Below, in pieces: positions 1 through 5,931 of a stretch of 10,165 nt of DNA. The position numbers were made by a program, and so were the translations under genes. How positions within the stretch are numbered: the stretch's first letter is position 1; the number at the start of each line of letters is the position of its first letter. The stretch is taken from positions 1 through 10,165 of the forward strand of contig VGIE01000050.1 in NCBI GenBank assembly GCA_016867955.1, read 5' to 3'. The stretch comes from Betaproteobacteria bacterium (GTDB lineage: Bacteria > Pseudomonadota > Gammaproteobacteria > Burkholderiales > SG8-39). The notes beneath the pieces were generated by a model. It saw nothing but the letters and a program-made list of their open reading frames with translations. It searched no databases and was not told the origin of the DNA.

Positions 1-115
1 CAGGGCATCTGCCGATGCGGGCCGGTGCGACCTGCGGCAGGAATGCGAGGGCCGCCGGACGGGCTTGCGGTAGAATTGGGCACGTTTCTCCAAGGGCTCA
101 GCTCCGGTTTGCGCG
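1..115. other. Non-coding lead-in upstream of accA
   Basis: No reading frame in this stretch gives a recognisable protein end. In particular, the DnaE C-terminus that often precedes accA in Gammaproteobacteria is not visible. Two small inverted repeats can be seen: a 5-bp stem GCATC/GATGC (5-9 with 14-18) and a 4-bp stem CCTG/CAGG (31-34 with 38-41). Neither is followed by a T-run, so neither reads as an intrinsic terminator. A TAGAAT hexamer at 71-76 is a fair -10 box about 40 nt upstream of the accA start, but no convincing -35 lies 16-18 nt before it. The region probably holds the accA promoter; this is inference. Confidence 0.5.
71..76 (+). promoter_or_regulatory. Possible -10 box for accA
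   Basis: TAGAAT matches the sigma70 -10 consensus TATAAT at five of six positions and lies 39 nt before the accA TTG start. The expected -35 region around 47-54 is GC-rich and does not resemble TTGACA, so this is a weak call. It rests on one hexamer and its placement. Confidence 0.25.
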
Positions 116-1084
116 TTGAATGCCATCTTCCTTGAGTTTGAACAGCCCATTGGCGACCTCGAGTCGAAGATCGAGGAACTGCGCTATGTCCAGGACGATT
201 CGGCCGTGGACATTTCGGAAGAGATCCAGCGGCTGCAGAAGAAAAGTCAGGCGCTGACCAAGGACATCTACGACAAGCTGACGCCGTGGCAGGTGGCGCA
301 GGTGGCACGTCATCCGCAGCGGCCCTATACGCTCGACTACATCAACGCGATATTCACCGACTTCGAAGAGCTGCACGGCGATCGAGCGTTTGCCGACGAC
401 GCATCCATCGTCGGCGGCCTGGCCCGATTCAACGGCCGCACGGTGATGGTCATCGGCCACCAGAAAGGCCGCGACACGAAAGACAAGATCTACCGGAATT
501 TCGGCATGCCCCGGCCCGAGGGCTACCGCAAGGCGCTGCGCCTGATGAAGCTCGCTGAACGGTTCGGCATCCCGGTGCTGACCTTCGTCGATACGCCCGG
601 CGCCTATCCGGGCATCGGCGCTGAGGAACGCGGCCAGTCCGAGGCGATCGGGCGCAACCTGTTCGTCATGTCGGAACTGCGCGTGCCGATCATCTGCACG
701 GTGATCGGCGAAGGCGGTTCGGGCGGGGCACTGGCGATCGCGGTGGGCGACGTGGTGATGATGCTGCAGTACGCCACCTATTCGGTGATCTCGCCCGAGG
801 GCTGCGCATCGATCCTCTGGAAGAGCGCCAGCAAGGCGCCCGAGGCGGCGGAAACCCTTGGCATTACGTCCTCTCGGCTCAAGACGCTGGGATTGATCGA
901 CAAAATCGTCGCCGAACCGCTCGGCGGTGCCCATCGCGACGTGGCCGCCGCCGCGCAGTTGCTGAAGAAGGCGCTGCAGGATGCGCTGCGGGCTCTCAGC
1001 GACAAGAGTCCGGCCGAGCTCGTCGAAGAGCGCTTCGAGCGCCTCATGAGCTATGGCAAGTTCAAGGAAATCGAAGTCGGCTGA
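116..1084 (+). CDS. accA: Acetyl-CoA carboxylase carboxyltransferase subunit alpha
   Basis: AccA pairs with AccD to form the carboxyltransferase, which moves CO2 from carboxybiotin on AccB to acetyl-CoA. This makes malonyl-CoA, the first committed step of fatty-acid synthesis, in the cytoplasm. The 322-residue product matches the family length (E. coli 319). Family landmarks are all present: the N-terminal FEQPI segment (8-12), ARHPQRPYTLDY (64-75), GHQKGR (114-119), RRNFG-like RNFGMPRPEGYRKALRL (127-143), DTPGAYPGIGAEERGQSEAI (159-178), the glycine-rich GEGGSGGALAI (198-208) and SPEGCASILWK (226-236). The start is TTG at 116. An in-frame stop lies at 71-73 with no ATG or GTG between, and the protein begins exactly where relatives do. 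No strong ribosome-binding site is visible. tilS follows directly, and its start may lie inside the last codons of accA. Confidence 0.97.
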   Translation: MNAIFLEFEQPIGDLESKIEELRYVQDDSAVDISEEIQRLQKKSQALTKDIYDKLTPWQVAQVARHPQRPYTLDYINAIFTDFEELHGDRAFADDASIVGGLARFNGRTVMVIGHQKGRDTKDKIYRNFGMPRPEGYRKALRLMKLAERFGIPVLTFVDTPGAYPGIGAEERGQSEAIGRNLFVMSELRVPIICTVIGEGGSGGALAIAVGDVVMMLQYATYSVISPEGCASILWKSASKAPEAAETLGITSSRLKTLGLIDKIVAEPLGGAHRDVAAAAQLLKKALQDALRALSDKSPAELVEERFERLMSYGKFKEIEVG

Positions 1085-2411
1085 CCTGACTGCGGTGGTC
1101 GCGGCCGCCTTGCGGCCGCGCATCTCCCAGGGCGCGAACCTGTTGCTGGGTCTGTCGGGGGGCATCGATTCGCTGGTGCTGCTCGATCTGCTGGTGCGCC
1201 TTGCGCCGGAGATGCGCTTTTCCCTGCAGGTCCTGCACGTCAACCATGGCATCAGTCCAAATGCCGGAAACTGGGCCGCTTTCTGCATGGAGCGCTGCCG
1301 GGAGCTCGGCGTGCCGTTCAGCACGGAGACGGTCGACATCGGTCCCTATCGCGCGTTGGGCATCGAGGGCGCGGCGCGCCAGGCGCGTTTCGAGGCCTTC
1401 GCGCGCATGCCGACCGATTTCATCGTGCTCGCCCAGCATCGGGACGATCAGGTGGAGACGGTCCTGTTGAATCTGGCTCGGGGAGCCGGCGTGAGGGGGC
1501 TGTCGGGAATGCCGGTATCCCGAAGCGTGAATGACTCCGGCGCGACGCTGCTGCGGCCGCTGCTCGGCGCCTCGCGCCAGTCAATCGAAGCCTACGCGCG
1601 CGAACGCGGCCTGCAATGGGTCGTCGATGAATCGAATGCGAACCTAATGCTGCGCAGGAATTTCATCCGCGAACGCATCGTTCCGGACTTCGAGTCAGTC
1701 TTTCCCGCCTTTCGCGACTCCGTGGTGCTCGGTGCGGCCAACCTTGCCGAAGCCGGGGTTCTGCTGGATCAGCTCGCGGACCTGGACCTCGCCGTTGCGG
1801 TCCGGGCCGACGCATTGCATGTGCGCACGCTCGGCGAACTGGGCGAGGCGCGTTCGCGCAATGCGCTGCGCCGCTGGTGCGAGCTGCGTGGTGCGCCCTG
1901 GCCAGGGAGTCCGCGGTTGACCGAAGTTCTGCGCCAGGCGCGGGTTGCCCGCGACGATGCCGTCATGGCGGTGTCCTGCCGCGAGTGGACATTCCGTCGT
2001 TATCGCGGACTGCTGTATCTCGACCGCCAGCCGGGACTGGCAGGCGCTGATTTTTCCGAGCCGTGGAACGCCGAGCCGGCCGTGCCGCTCATGGCGCTGG
2101 GCGGCGTGCTGCGCTGCAAGCCGGAACTTGGCCGTGGGCTCTCCGCAGCGCGCCTGAGGTTGCAGCGGGCGAGCCTGCAGTTGCGGCTGCGGCGGGGCGG
2201 AGAACGCCTGCGGGTGGGAGCCGCGCGCCCGCACCGCAGCCTGAAGAACCTGTTTCAGGAAAGTGGCATCCCGCCGTGGCGGCGTGATCGCGTACCGTTG
2301 ATCTACTGCGGCGGCGAACTCGTCTGCGTGCCGGGACTGGGCGAGAGCAGCGACTGGCAGGCCGGGGAGGGGGAACCTGGGGTCATTGCGAGCTGGGAAC
2401 CGTTTCGCTGA
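1053..2411 (+). CDS. tilS: tRNA(Ile)-lysidine synthase
   Basis: TilS uses ATP to join lysine to C34 of the CAU-anticodon tRNA-Ile, changing both its decoding (AUA) and its charging; it is essential in most bacteria. With the ATG start the product is 452 residues. The N-terminal PP-loop ATPase shows SGGIDS (35-40), HVNHGIS (62-68) and AQHRDDQVET (127-136). The family segment DESN...RRNFIR lies at 192-206. A variable middle domain follows, then the C-terminal TilS_C domain (about 375-435) with SLKNLFQE and GIPPWRRDRVPL. The start is uncertain. ATG at 1053 overlaps accA by 32 nt. GTG at 1095 lies 10 nt after the accA stop and would put SGG at residue 21, close to its position in E. coli TilS. 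Neither has a good Shine-Dalgarno sequence. The gene is probably co-transcribed with accA. Confidence 0.96.
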   Translation: MASSRKSKSADLTAVVAAALRPRISQGANLLLGLSGGIDSLVLLDLLVRLAPEMRFSLQVLHVNHGISPNAGNWAAFCMERCRELGVPFSTETVDIGPYRALGIEGAARQARFEAFARMPTDFIVLAQHRDDQVETVLLNLARGAGVRGLSGMPVSRSVNDSGATLLRPLLGASRQSIEAYARERGLQWVVDESNANLMLRRNFIRERIVPDFESVFPAFRDSVVLGAANLAEAGVLLDQLADLDLAVAVRADALHVRTLGELGEARSRNALRRWCELRGAPWPGSPRLTEVLRQARVARDDAVMAVSCREWTFRRYRGLLYLDRQPGLAGADFSEPWNAEPAVPLMALGGVLRCKPELGRGLSAARLRLQRASLQLRLRRGGERLRVGAARPHRSLKNLFQESGIPPWRRDRVPLIYCGGELVCVPGLGESSDWQAGEGEPGVIASWEPFR

Positions 2412-2416
2412 GCGCG

Positions 2417-2445
2417 CGGACAATGCAGCAAAAGCCTGATAAAAT
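2417..2445 (+). promoter_or_regulatory. Putative sigma70 promoter for the ndk-bamB run
   Basis: A -35-like CGGACA (2417-2422, four of six to TTGACA) is followed after exactly 17 nt by a -10-like TAAAAT (2440-2445, five of six to TATAAT). The AT-rich patch around 2431-2452 stands out sharply in an otherwise GC-rich window. The promoter begins six bases after the tilS stop and points toward ndk, so transcription would start near 2452 and leave a leader of about 200 nt. The call comes from consensus, spacing and position only. Confidence 0.6.
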
Positions 2446-2627
2446 AAAAAGTTAGGAAGGTTTTTGCGTCTGCTTCGCGAGGCGCGGCGCAGGGCTTTCG
2501 GGCGCTGTCTGCCAGCCGCATGACCCGCCGCGATCGATGCCCTGCCGACCGCGCCCCTTGGGCGGGCCGCAGTGGCGGATTCACCGACCAGATTGAAGGA
2601 CCTGTCCGGTTCCGAGGGTCACACCCA

Positions 2628-2641
2628 TTTTCTCGAGAAAA
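2628..2641. repeat. 14-nt perfect palindrome before the ndk ribosome-binding site
   Basis: TTTTCTCGAGAAAA is an exact inverted repeat centred between 2634 and 2635. It ends five bases before the ndk Shine-Dalgarno sequence. It could be a dimeric repressor site or, in RNA, a weak 5-bp stem with a TCGA loop. With equal base use, roughly 0.6 such palindromes are expected by chance in 10 kb, so only its AT-rich make-up and its placement make it notable. Confidence 0.45.
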
Positions 2642-2646
2642 CGACT

Positions 2647-2650
2647 GGAG
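2647..2650 (+). promoter_or_regulatory. Ribosome-binding site of ndk
   Basis: GGAG lies six bases before the ATG at 2657, ideal spacing. It fixes the ndk start and is the clearest site of its kind in the window. Confidence 0.8.
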
Positions 2651-2656
2651 ATTTGC

Positions 2657-3082
2657 ATGGCTGTAGAGAGGACGCTGTCGATCATCAAGCCTGATGCCGT
2701 TGCCAAGAATGTGATCGGGCAGATTTACTCGCGATTCGAAAATGCCGGATTGCGCGTGATTGCGGCCCGCATGTTACAGCTATCGGAAGCCGAGGCGCAA
2801 CAGTTCTACGCCGTGCACAAGGAGCGGCCGTTTTTTCGCGACCTGGTGAAGTTCATGGTGTCGGGTCCGATCATGGTTCAGGTTCTGCAGGGCGAGAACG
2901 CCATCGCGAGGAATCGCGAGCTGATGGGCGCCACCGACCCGAAAAAGGCGGACAAGGGCACCATTCGCGCTGATTTTGCCGACAGCATCGACGCCAACGC
3001 CGTGCACGGGTCCGATGCGCCGGAAACGGCGTGTGCCGAGATTGTCTTCTTCTTTTCATCTCTGGACGTGCACGCTCGTTGA
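2657..3082 (+). CDS. ndk: Nucleoside diphosphate kinase
   Basis: Ndk moves the gamma phosphate of ATP to other (d)NDPs through a phosphohistidine and keeps the nucleotide pools balanced in the cytoplasm. The 141-residue product has the usual bacterial length (E. coli 143). It starts with the family's ERTLSIIKPDAVAKN (4-18) and carries PFF.DLV.FM.SGP (58-71), GATDP (91-95), GTIRADFADS (101-110) and the active-site segment NAVHGSDAPE (114-123), with catalytic His117. The C-terminus, from about residue 130, is less conserved, as is normal. ATG at 2657 has a well-spaced GGAG. ndk opens a tight gene run: rlmN begins 13 nt downstream. A promoter and a long leader lie upstream, so ndk is probably the first gene of the operon. 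Confidence 0.97.
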   Translation: MAVERTLSIIKPDAVAKNVIGQIYSRFENAGLRVIAARMLQLSEAEAQQFYAVHKERPFFRDLVKFMVSGPIMVQVLQGENAIARNRELMGATDPKKADKGTIRADFADSIDANAVHGSDAPETACAEIVFFFSSLDVHAR

Positions 3083-3095
3083 GCCTGCGCCTGCC

Positions 3096-4175
3096 GTGAC
3101 TACCAATCTCCTCGACCTCGACTCTGACGCGCTGAGAGGATTTTTCGCCGAGATCGGCGAGAAGCCCTTCCGCGCCCGTCAGGTCATGCGCTGGATCCAC
3201 CGGCGCGGGGAGGGCGAATTCGCATCGATGAGCGACCTCGCGCGTTCCCTGCGCGAGAACCTCGTCGGCACGGCCGTCGTCGAGGCGCCCGGGGTCATCA
3301 GTGATTCGGTCGCTGCCGACGGAACCCGCAAGTGGCTGCTGAACGTGGGAACCAGCGCGATCGAGACGGTGTTCATTCCGGAGGCGCAGCGCGGCACGCT
3401 GTGCATATCGAGTCAGGCAGGCTGCACCTTGGCCTGCGGGTTCTGTTCGACCGGCAAGCAGGGCTTCAATCGAAACCTGAAGACCGCGGAAATCATCGGG
3501 CAGCTGTGGCTGGCCAATCGCCTGCTTGGCGCCAGCGCCAGCGGCGAGCGCGTGATCAGCAATGTGGTGATGATGGGCATGGGTGAACCGCTGCTGAACT
3601 ACGAGGCAGTGGTCCCCGCGCTCAGGCTGATGCTCGACGACAATGCCTATGGGCTGTCCCGGCGCCGGGTGACCCTGTCGACCTCCGGTATCGTGCCCCT
3701 GATGGACAGGTTGCGGGAGGAGTGCCCGGTGGCACTGGCAGTCTCCCTGCACGCGCCCAACGATGGGTTGCGGGACCGGCTGATGCCCATCAATATCAAG
3801 TACCCGCTGCAGGCATTGCTCGGGGCCTGCCGGCGGTACCTGGACCGGGCACCACGTGATTTCGTCACCTTCGAGTACGTCATGCTCGCTGGCGTCAACG
3901 ACAGCGCTGCGCACGCGCAGCAACTCATTGGCATTGCGGGGGAGGTATCGTGCAAGATCAACCTGATACCGTTCAATCCCTTTCCCGGGGCCGGGTACCG
4001 GCGGTCGCGTCCCGAGGCGATCCGCAGATTCAGCGAAACGCTGAACGGTGCGGGGGTGGTTACGACGACGCGCAGGACGCGCGGGGAGGATATCGACGCG
4101 GCCTGCGGACAACTGGCCGGGCGCATTGCGGACAGGACGCGGCGCAAATTTCACATCGCACGGGCGGAGGCGTGA
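3096..4175 (+). CDS. rlmN: Dual-specificity 23S rRNA (A2503-C2) / tRNA (A37-C2) methyltransferase
   Basis: RlmN is a radical-SAM enzyme that methylates C2 of A2503 in 23S rRNA and of A37 in some tRNAs, which affects translational accuracy. The 359-residue product shows the N-terminal FFAEIGEKPFRARQVMRWIH (16-35), the radical-SAM cluster motif CTLACGFC (C110, C114, C117), the SAM-binding MGMGEPLLN (160-168), STSGIVP (195-201), SLHAPND (217-223) and INLIPFNPFPG (288-298). Two catalytic cysteines fit the family: C103 in the TLCISSQ segment and C337 in DIDAACGQLAG. GTG at 3096 is the only plausible start: the frame stays open further upstream but only inside ndk, and relatives begin near here. 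No good Shine-Dalgarno is seen, so initiation may depend on coupling to ndk. The stop overlaps the pilW ATG by one base. Confidence 0.96.
   Translation: MTTNLLDLDSDALRGFFAEIGEKPFRARQVMRWIHRRGEGEFASMSDLARSLRENLVGTAVVEAPGVISDSVAADGTRKWLLNVGTSAIETVFIPEAQRGTLCISSQAGCTLACGFCSTGKQGFNRNLKTAEIIGQLWLANRLLGASASGERVISNVVMMGMGEPLLNYEAVVPALRLMLDDNAYGLSRRRVTLSTSGIVPLMDRLREECPVALAVSLHAPNDGLRDRLMPINIKYPLQALLGACRRYLDRAPRDFVTFEYVMLAGVNDSAAHAQQLIGIAGEVSCKINLIPFNPFPGAGYRRSRPEAIRRFSETLNGAGVVTTTRRTRGEDIDAACGQLAGRIADRTRRKFHIARAEA
4166..4170 (+). promoter_or_regulatory. Ribosome-binding site of pilW, inside the rlmN end
   Basis: GGAGG is a strong Shine-Dalgarno match. It lies 4 nt before ATG 4175 and 10 nt before ATG 4181. 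Both spacings are usable, so the pilW start could be either; they differ by two residues. Confidence 0.7.
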
Positions 4176-4996
4176 TGGCCATGAGAGGATTGATGCGGCT
4201 GCTGACCGGGCTGGTACCGGTCCTGATTGTCGCCGCCTGCGCCGGAACCCCTCAGGGCTCGGATGGGCTCGAGCGCACGGTTGATTCTCAGGACGATTCC
4301 GGAGACCAGATTGCCCAGCAGGGGCCGCCGCGCGATCGCGCGCGGATCCATACCGAACTGGCCGGCGCCTATTACGAGCGCGGCAACCTCGCCGTGGCGC
4401 TGGAGGAGTTGCGGATATCGATTGCCGCTGATCCGAGCTACGCCCCCGCCTACAACGTCCTGGCGCTCGTGCATGCGGAGCTGCGCGAGAACGATCAGGC
4501 GCAGGCCAACTTCGAGCGCGCGCTGCGGCTCAATGCCAGCGATCCCGATGTCAACCACAACTACGGCTGGTTCCTGTGCCGCACCAACCGCGAGGAGCAG
4601 TCGCTGCGGTATTTTCTGGCCGCCGTGCGGAACCCGCTCTACTCGACACCGCAGAAGACCTACACCCTAGCGGGGGAGTGCGCCATGCGCAAGAACCTGC
4701 AGGCCGAGGCGCTCGATTTCTTCGAGCGCGCCCTGCGGCTGGACCCCAACTATCCCGCAGCGGTGATTGGCCTGGCGCAGCTGCGCTACAAGCGCGGACA
4801 GCTGGTCGAGTCGCGCAGCCTGGTCGGTCGCTACAACAAGCTGGTGGAGCTGTCCGCCGAGTCGCTCTGGCTCGCTCTGCGAGTGGAACGCCGGCTCGGC
4901 GACAAGAGCGCGGAATCCGTTTATGCGTCGCAGTTGCGCAGGCAGTTTTCGGGATCGCCCGAGCATCAGGAGCTCCTGAAGTGGCAGTACGACTGA
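4175..4996 (+). CDS. pilW: Type IV pilus biogenesis/stability lipoprotein PilW (PilF)
   Basis: PilW/PilF is an outer-membrane lipoprotein that helps the secretin PilQ reach the outer membrane and assemble, so it supports type IV pili. The 273-residue product opens with a short hydrophobic signal (about 8-21) ending in the lipobox VAAC, which gives lipidated Cys22. After a polar stretch (23-52), TPR helices run through the rest; the clearest repeats are about 55-88, 89-122, 123-156 and 172-205. The NHNYGWFLC segment (127-135) is typical of this family. Cys135 and Cys169 are the only other cysteines and could form a disulfide; this is inference. The place between rlmN and rodZ is the same as for pilF in Pseudomonas. 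The ATG shares a base with the rlmN stop (TGATG). Confidence 0.92.
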   Translation: MAMRGLMRLLTGLVPVLIVAACAGTPQGSDGLERTVDSQDDSGDQIAQQGPPRDRARIHTELAGAYYERGNLAVALEELRISIAADPSYAPAYNVLALVHAELRENDQAQANFERALRLNASDPDVNHNYGWFLCRTNREEQSLRYFLAAVRNPLYSTPQKTYTLAGECAMRKNLQAEALDFFERALRLDPNYPAAVIGLAQLRYKRGQLVESRSLVGRYNKLVELSAESLWLALRVERRLGDKSAESVYASQLRRQFSGSPEHQELLKWQYD

Positions 4997-5014
4997 AGTG
5001 ATGGCGGGTGACGC

Positions 5015-5929
5015 ATGAATGACGCGATACCGGACACCAGTTCGACGGAAACGCCGGCAGCTGCGCCGACCCAGCTCTCGCCTGGCGTCGCGCTGGCCAG
5101 GCGGCGCATGGAACGTGGACTGTCGCTCGCCGACGTTGCCAAGGACCTGAAGTACGGGGTGCGCCAGATCGAGGCGCTTGAGCAGGATGATTTTCCCCGG
5201 CTGCCGGGCGCGACCTTCGTGCGCGGGATGATCCGCAGCTACGCGAAACTGCTTGAACTGGATGCCGCGCCGCTGCTGCACGAACTGGGTCGGCGGGAAA
5301 TTCCCGCGCCGGCCACGGTCGACCTGCGTGCAACGCGCATACCGTTTCCCGACGGCGCCAGGCGATCGACGCGCGTGTACGCGGTGTTGTCGGTGCTGGT
5401 GGTGCTGGCGGCATTGGCCGTCGCTTACGAATGGCAGACCGGTTTCTTGCCATGGAGTGCCCGCACGCCGAGGCCGGCTGCCCCGCCGACACCCGTCGCT
5501 GTACCCGCGCCTGAGGCAACGCCAGCGCCATTGTCCGAAAGTCGGGTGGCAGGTCCTGCCGCCGCCTCTGGCTCGCCGGCGGCTCCGCAGGCTGCGGCGC
5601 CGGCTGCCGCGGCCAAGCCCGTAGCGGCCCCGGTGGCAGAGGCGAAGGACGCGCCGGCTGTGGTTCGCGTCCCGGTGCCGGCGGCGGCCGGAACTGCACG
5701 GCTCGTGCTGCAGTTCCAGCGGGAGTCGTGGGTGGAAATCAGGCAGGCGGATGGCCGCATTCTCCTGTCGCAGATGAATCGCGGCGGCTCCGAACATGAA
5801 CTCGGCGGCAAGCCGCCGTTTGACGTGGTCATCGGCAACGCGCCGAGCGTTCGCCTCTTCTACAACGGCCAGGCAGTGGACCTGCGGCCGCATTACAAGG
5901 TCGACGTTGCTCGACTGATTCTGGAGTAG
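5015..5929 (+). CDS. rodZ: Cytoskeleton protein RodZ (HTH, single membrane span, DUF4115)
   Basis: RodZ links the actin-like MreB filaments to the cell-wall elongation machinery and helps set rod shape. The 304-residue product has the full family layout. An N-terminal Cro/CI-type helix-turn-helix (about 21-93) contains LARRRMERGLSLADVA and the IEALEQDDFPRLPG segment. A basic stretch (116-120, GARRSTR) is followed by one membrane span (about 121-139). A low-complexity Ala/Pro linker (about 148-226) leads to the C-terminal periplasmic DUF4115 domain (about 229-302), which contains SWVEI (238-242) and GKPPFDVVIGNA (265-276). In RodZ the HTH binds MreB, not DNA as its main role. GGTGA at 5007-5011 precedes the ATG. 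The gene lies 18 nt after pilW and 2 nt before ispG. Length is slightly below E. coli RodZ (337), mostly because of the variable linker. Confidence 0.94.
   Translation: MNDAIPDTSSTETPAAAPTQLSPGVALARRRMERGLSLADVAKDLKYGVRQIEALEQDDFPRLPGATFVRGMIRSYAKLLELDAAPLLHELGRREIPAPATVDLRATRIPFPDGARRSTRVYAVLSVLVVLAALAVAYEWQTGFLPWSARTPRPAAPPTPVAVPAPEATPAPLSESRVAGPAAASGSPAAPQAAAPAAAAKPVAAPVAEAKDAPAVVRVPVPAAAGTARLVLQFQRESWVEIRQADGRILLSQMNRGGSEHELGGKPPFDVVIGNAPSVRLFYNGQAVDLRPHYKVDVARLILE
5923..5926 (+). promoter_or_regulatory. Ribosome-binding site of ispG, inside the rodZ end
   Basis: GGAG sits in the last sense codons of rodZ, five bases before the ispG ATG. It supports the start at 5932 and coupling of the two genes. 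Confidence 0.7.
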
Positions 5930-5931
5930 GG

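Larger units (their letters stand above)
2446..2656 (+). promoter_or_regulatory. Long structured 5' leader of ndk, function unknown
   Basis: This is the only sizeable gap between genes, and it contains no supported gene. Several short hairpins can be drawn: TGCGTC/GGCGCA with one G-U pair (2465-2470 with 2486-2491), GCTG/CAGC (2504-2507 with 2513-2516), and CGCCC/GGGCG with loop CTT (2552-2556 with 2560-2564). None carries a following T-run, so I see no intrinsic terminator for tilS and no attenuator. It does not resemble any riboswitch or leader family I know. A 49-codon frame (ATG 2520, stop 2664-2666) lacks a ribosome-binding site and is not called. The leader may be regulatory or simply spacer. 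Confidence 0.4.

Noticed and set aside
5..41. Two small inverted repeats before accA as a terminator of an upstream gene
   Set aside because: Stems are only 4-5 bp and lack a T-run; such pairs are frequent in GC-rich DNA.
2423..2455. Ten-codon frame in the promoter region after tilS
   Set aside because: It lies across the predicted -10 box, has no ribosome-binding site and would not be on the predicted transcript.
2412..2470. Terminator for accA-tilS
   Set aside because: There is a short T-run at 2461-2465 but no stable GC stem directly before it, so an intrinsic terminator is not supported.
2520..2666. Small frame in the ndk leader (48 residues, stop just inside ndk), as a possible leader peptide
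   Set aside because: No ribosome-binding site before its ATG, no recognisable composition or regulatory codon run; its overlap with ndk is probably chance.
2871..4154. Long open frame on the minus strand opposite rlmN (about 427 codons); similar ones opposite rodZ, hisS and accA
   Set aside because: These lie antisense to firmly identified genes, read as low-complexity Arg/Ala/Gln/His strings with no family features, and are the usual by-product of GC-rich codon use.
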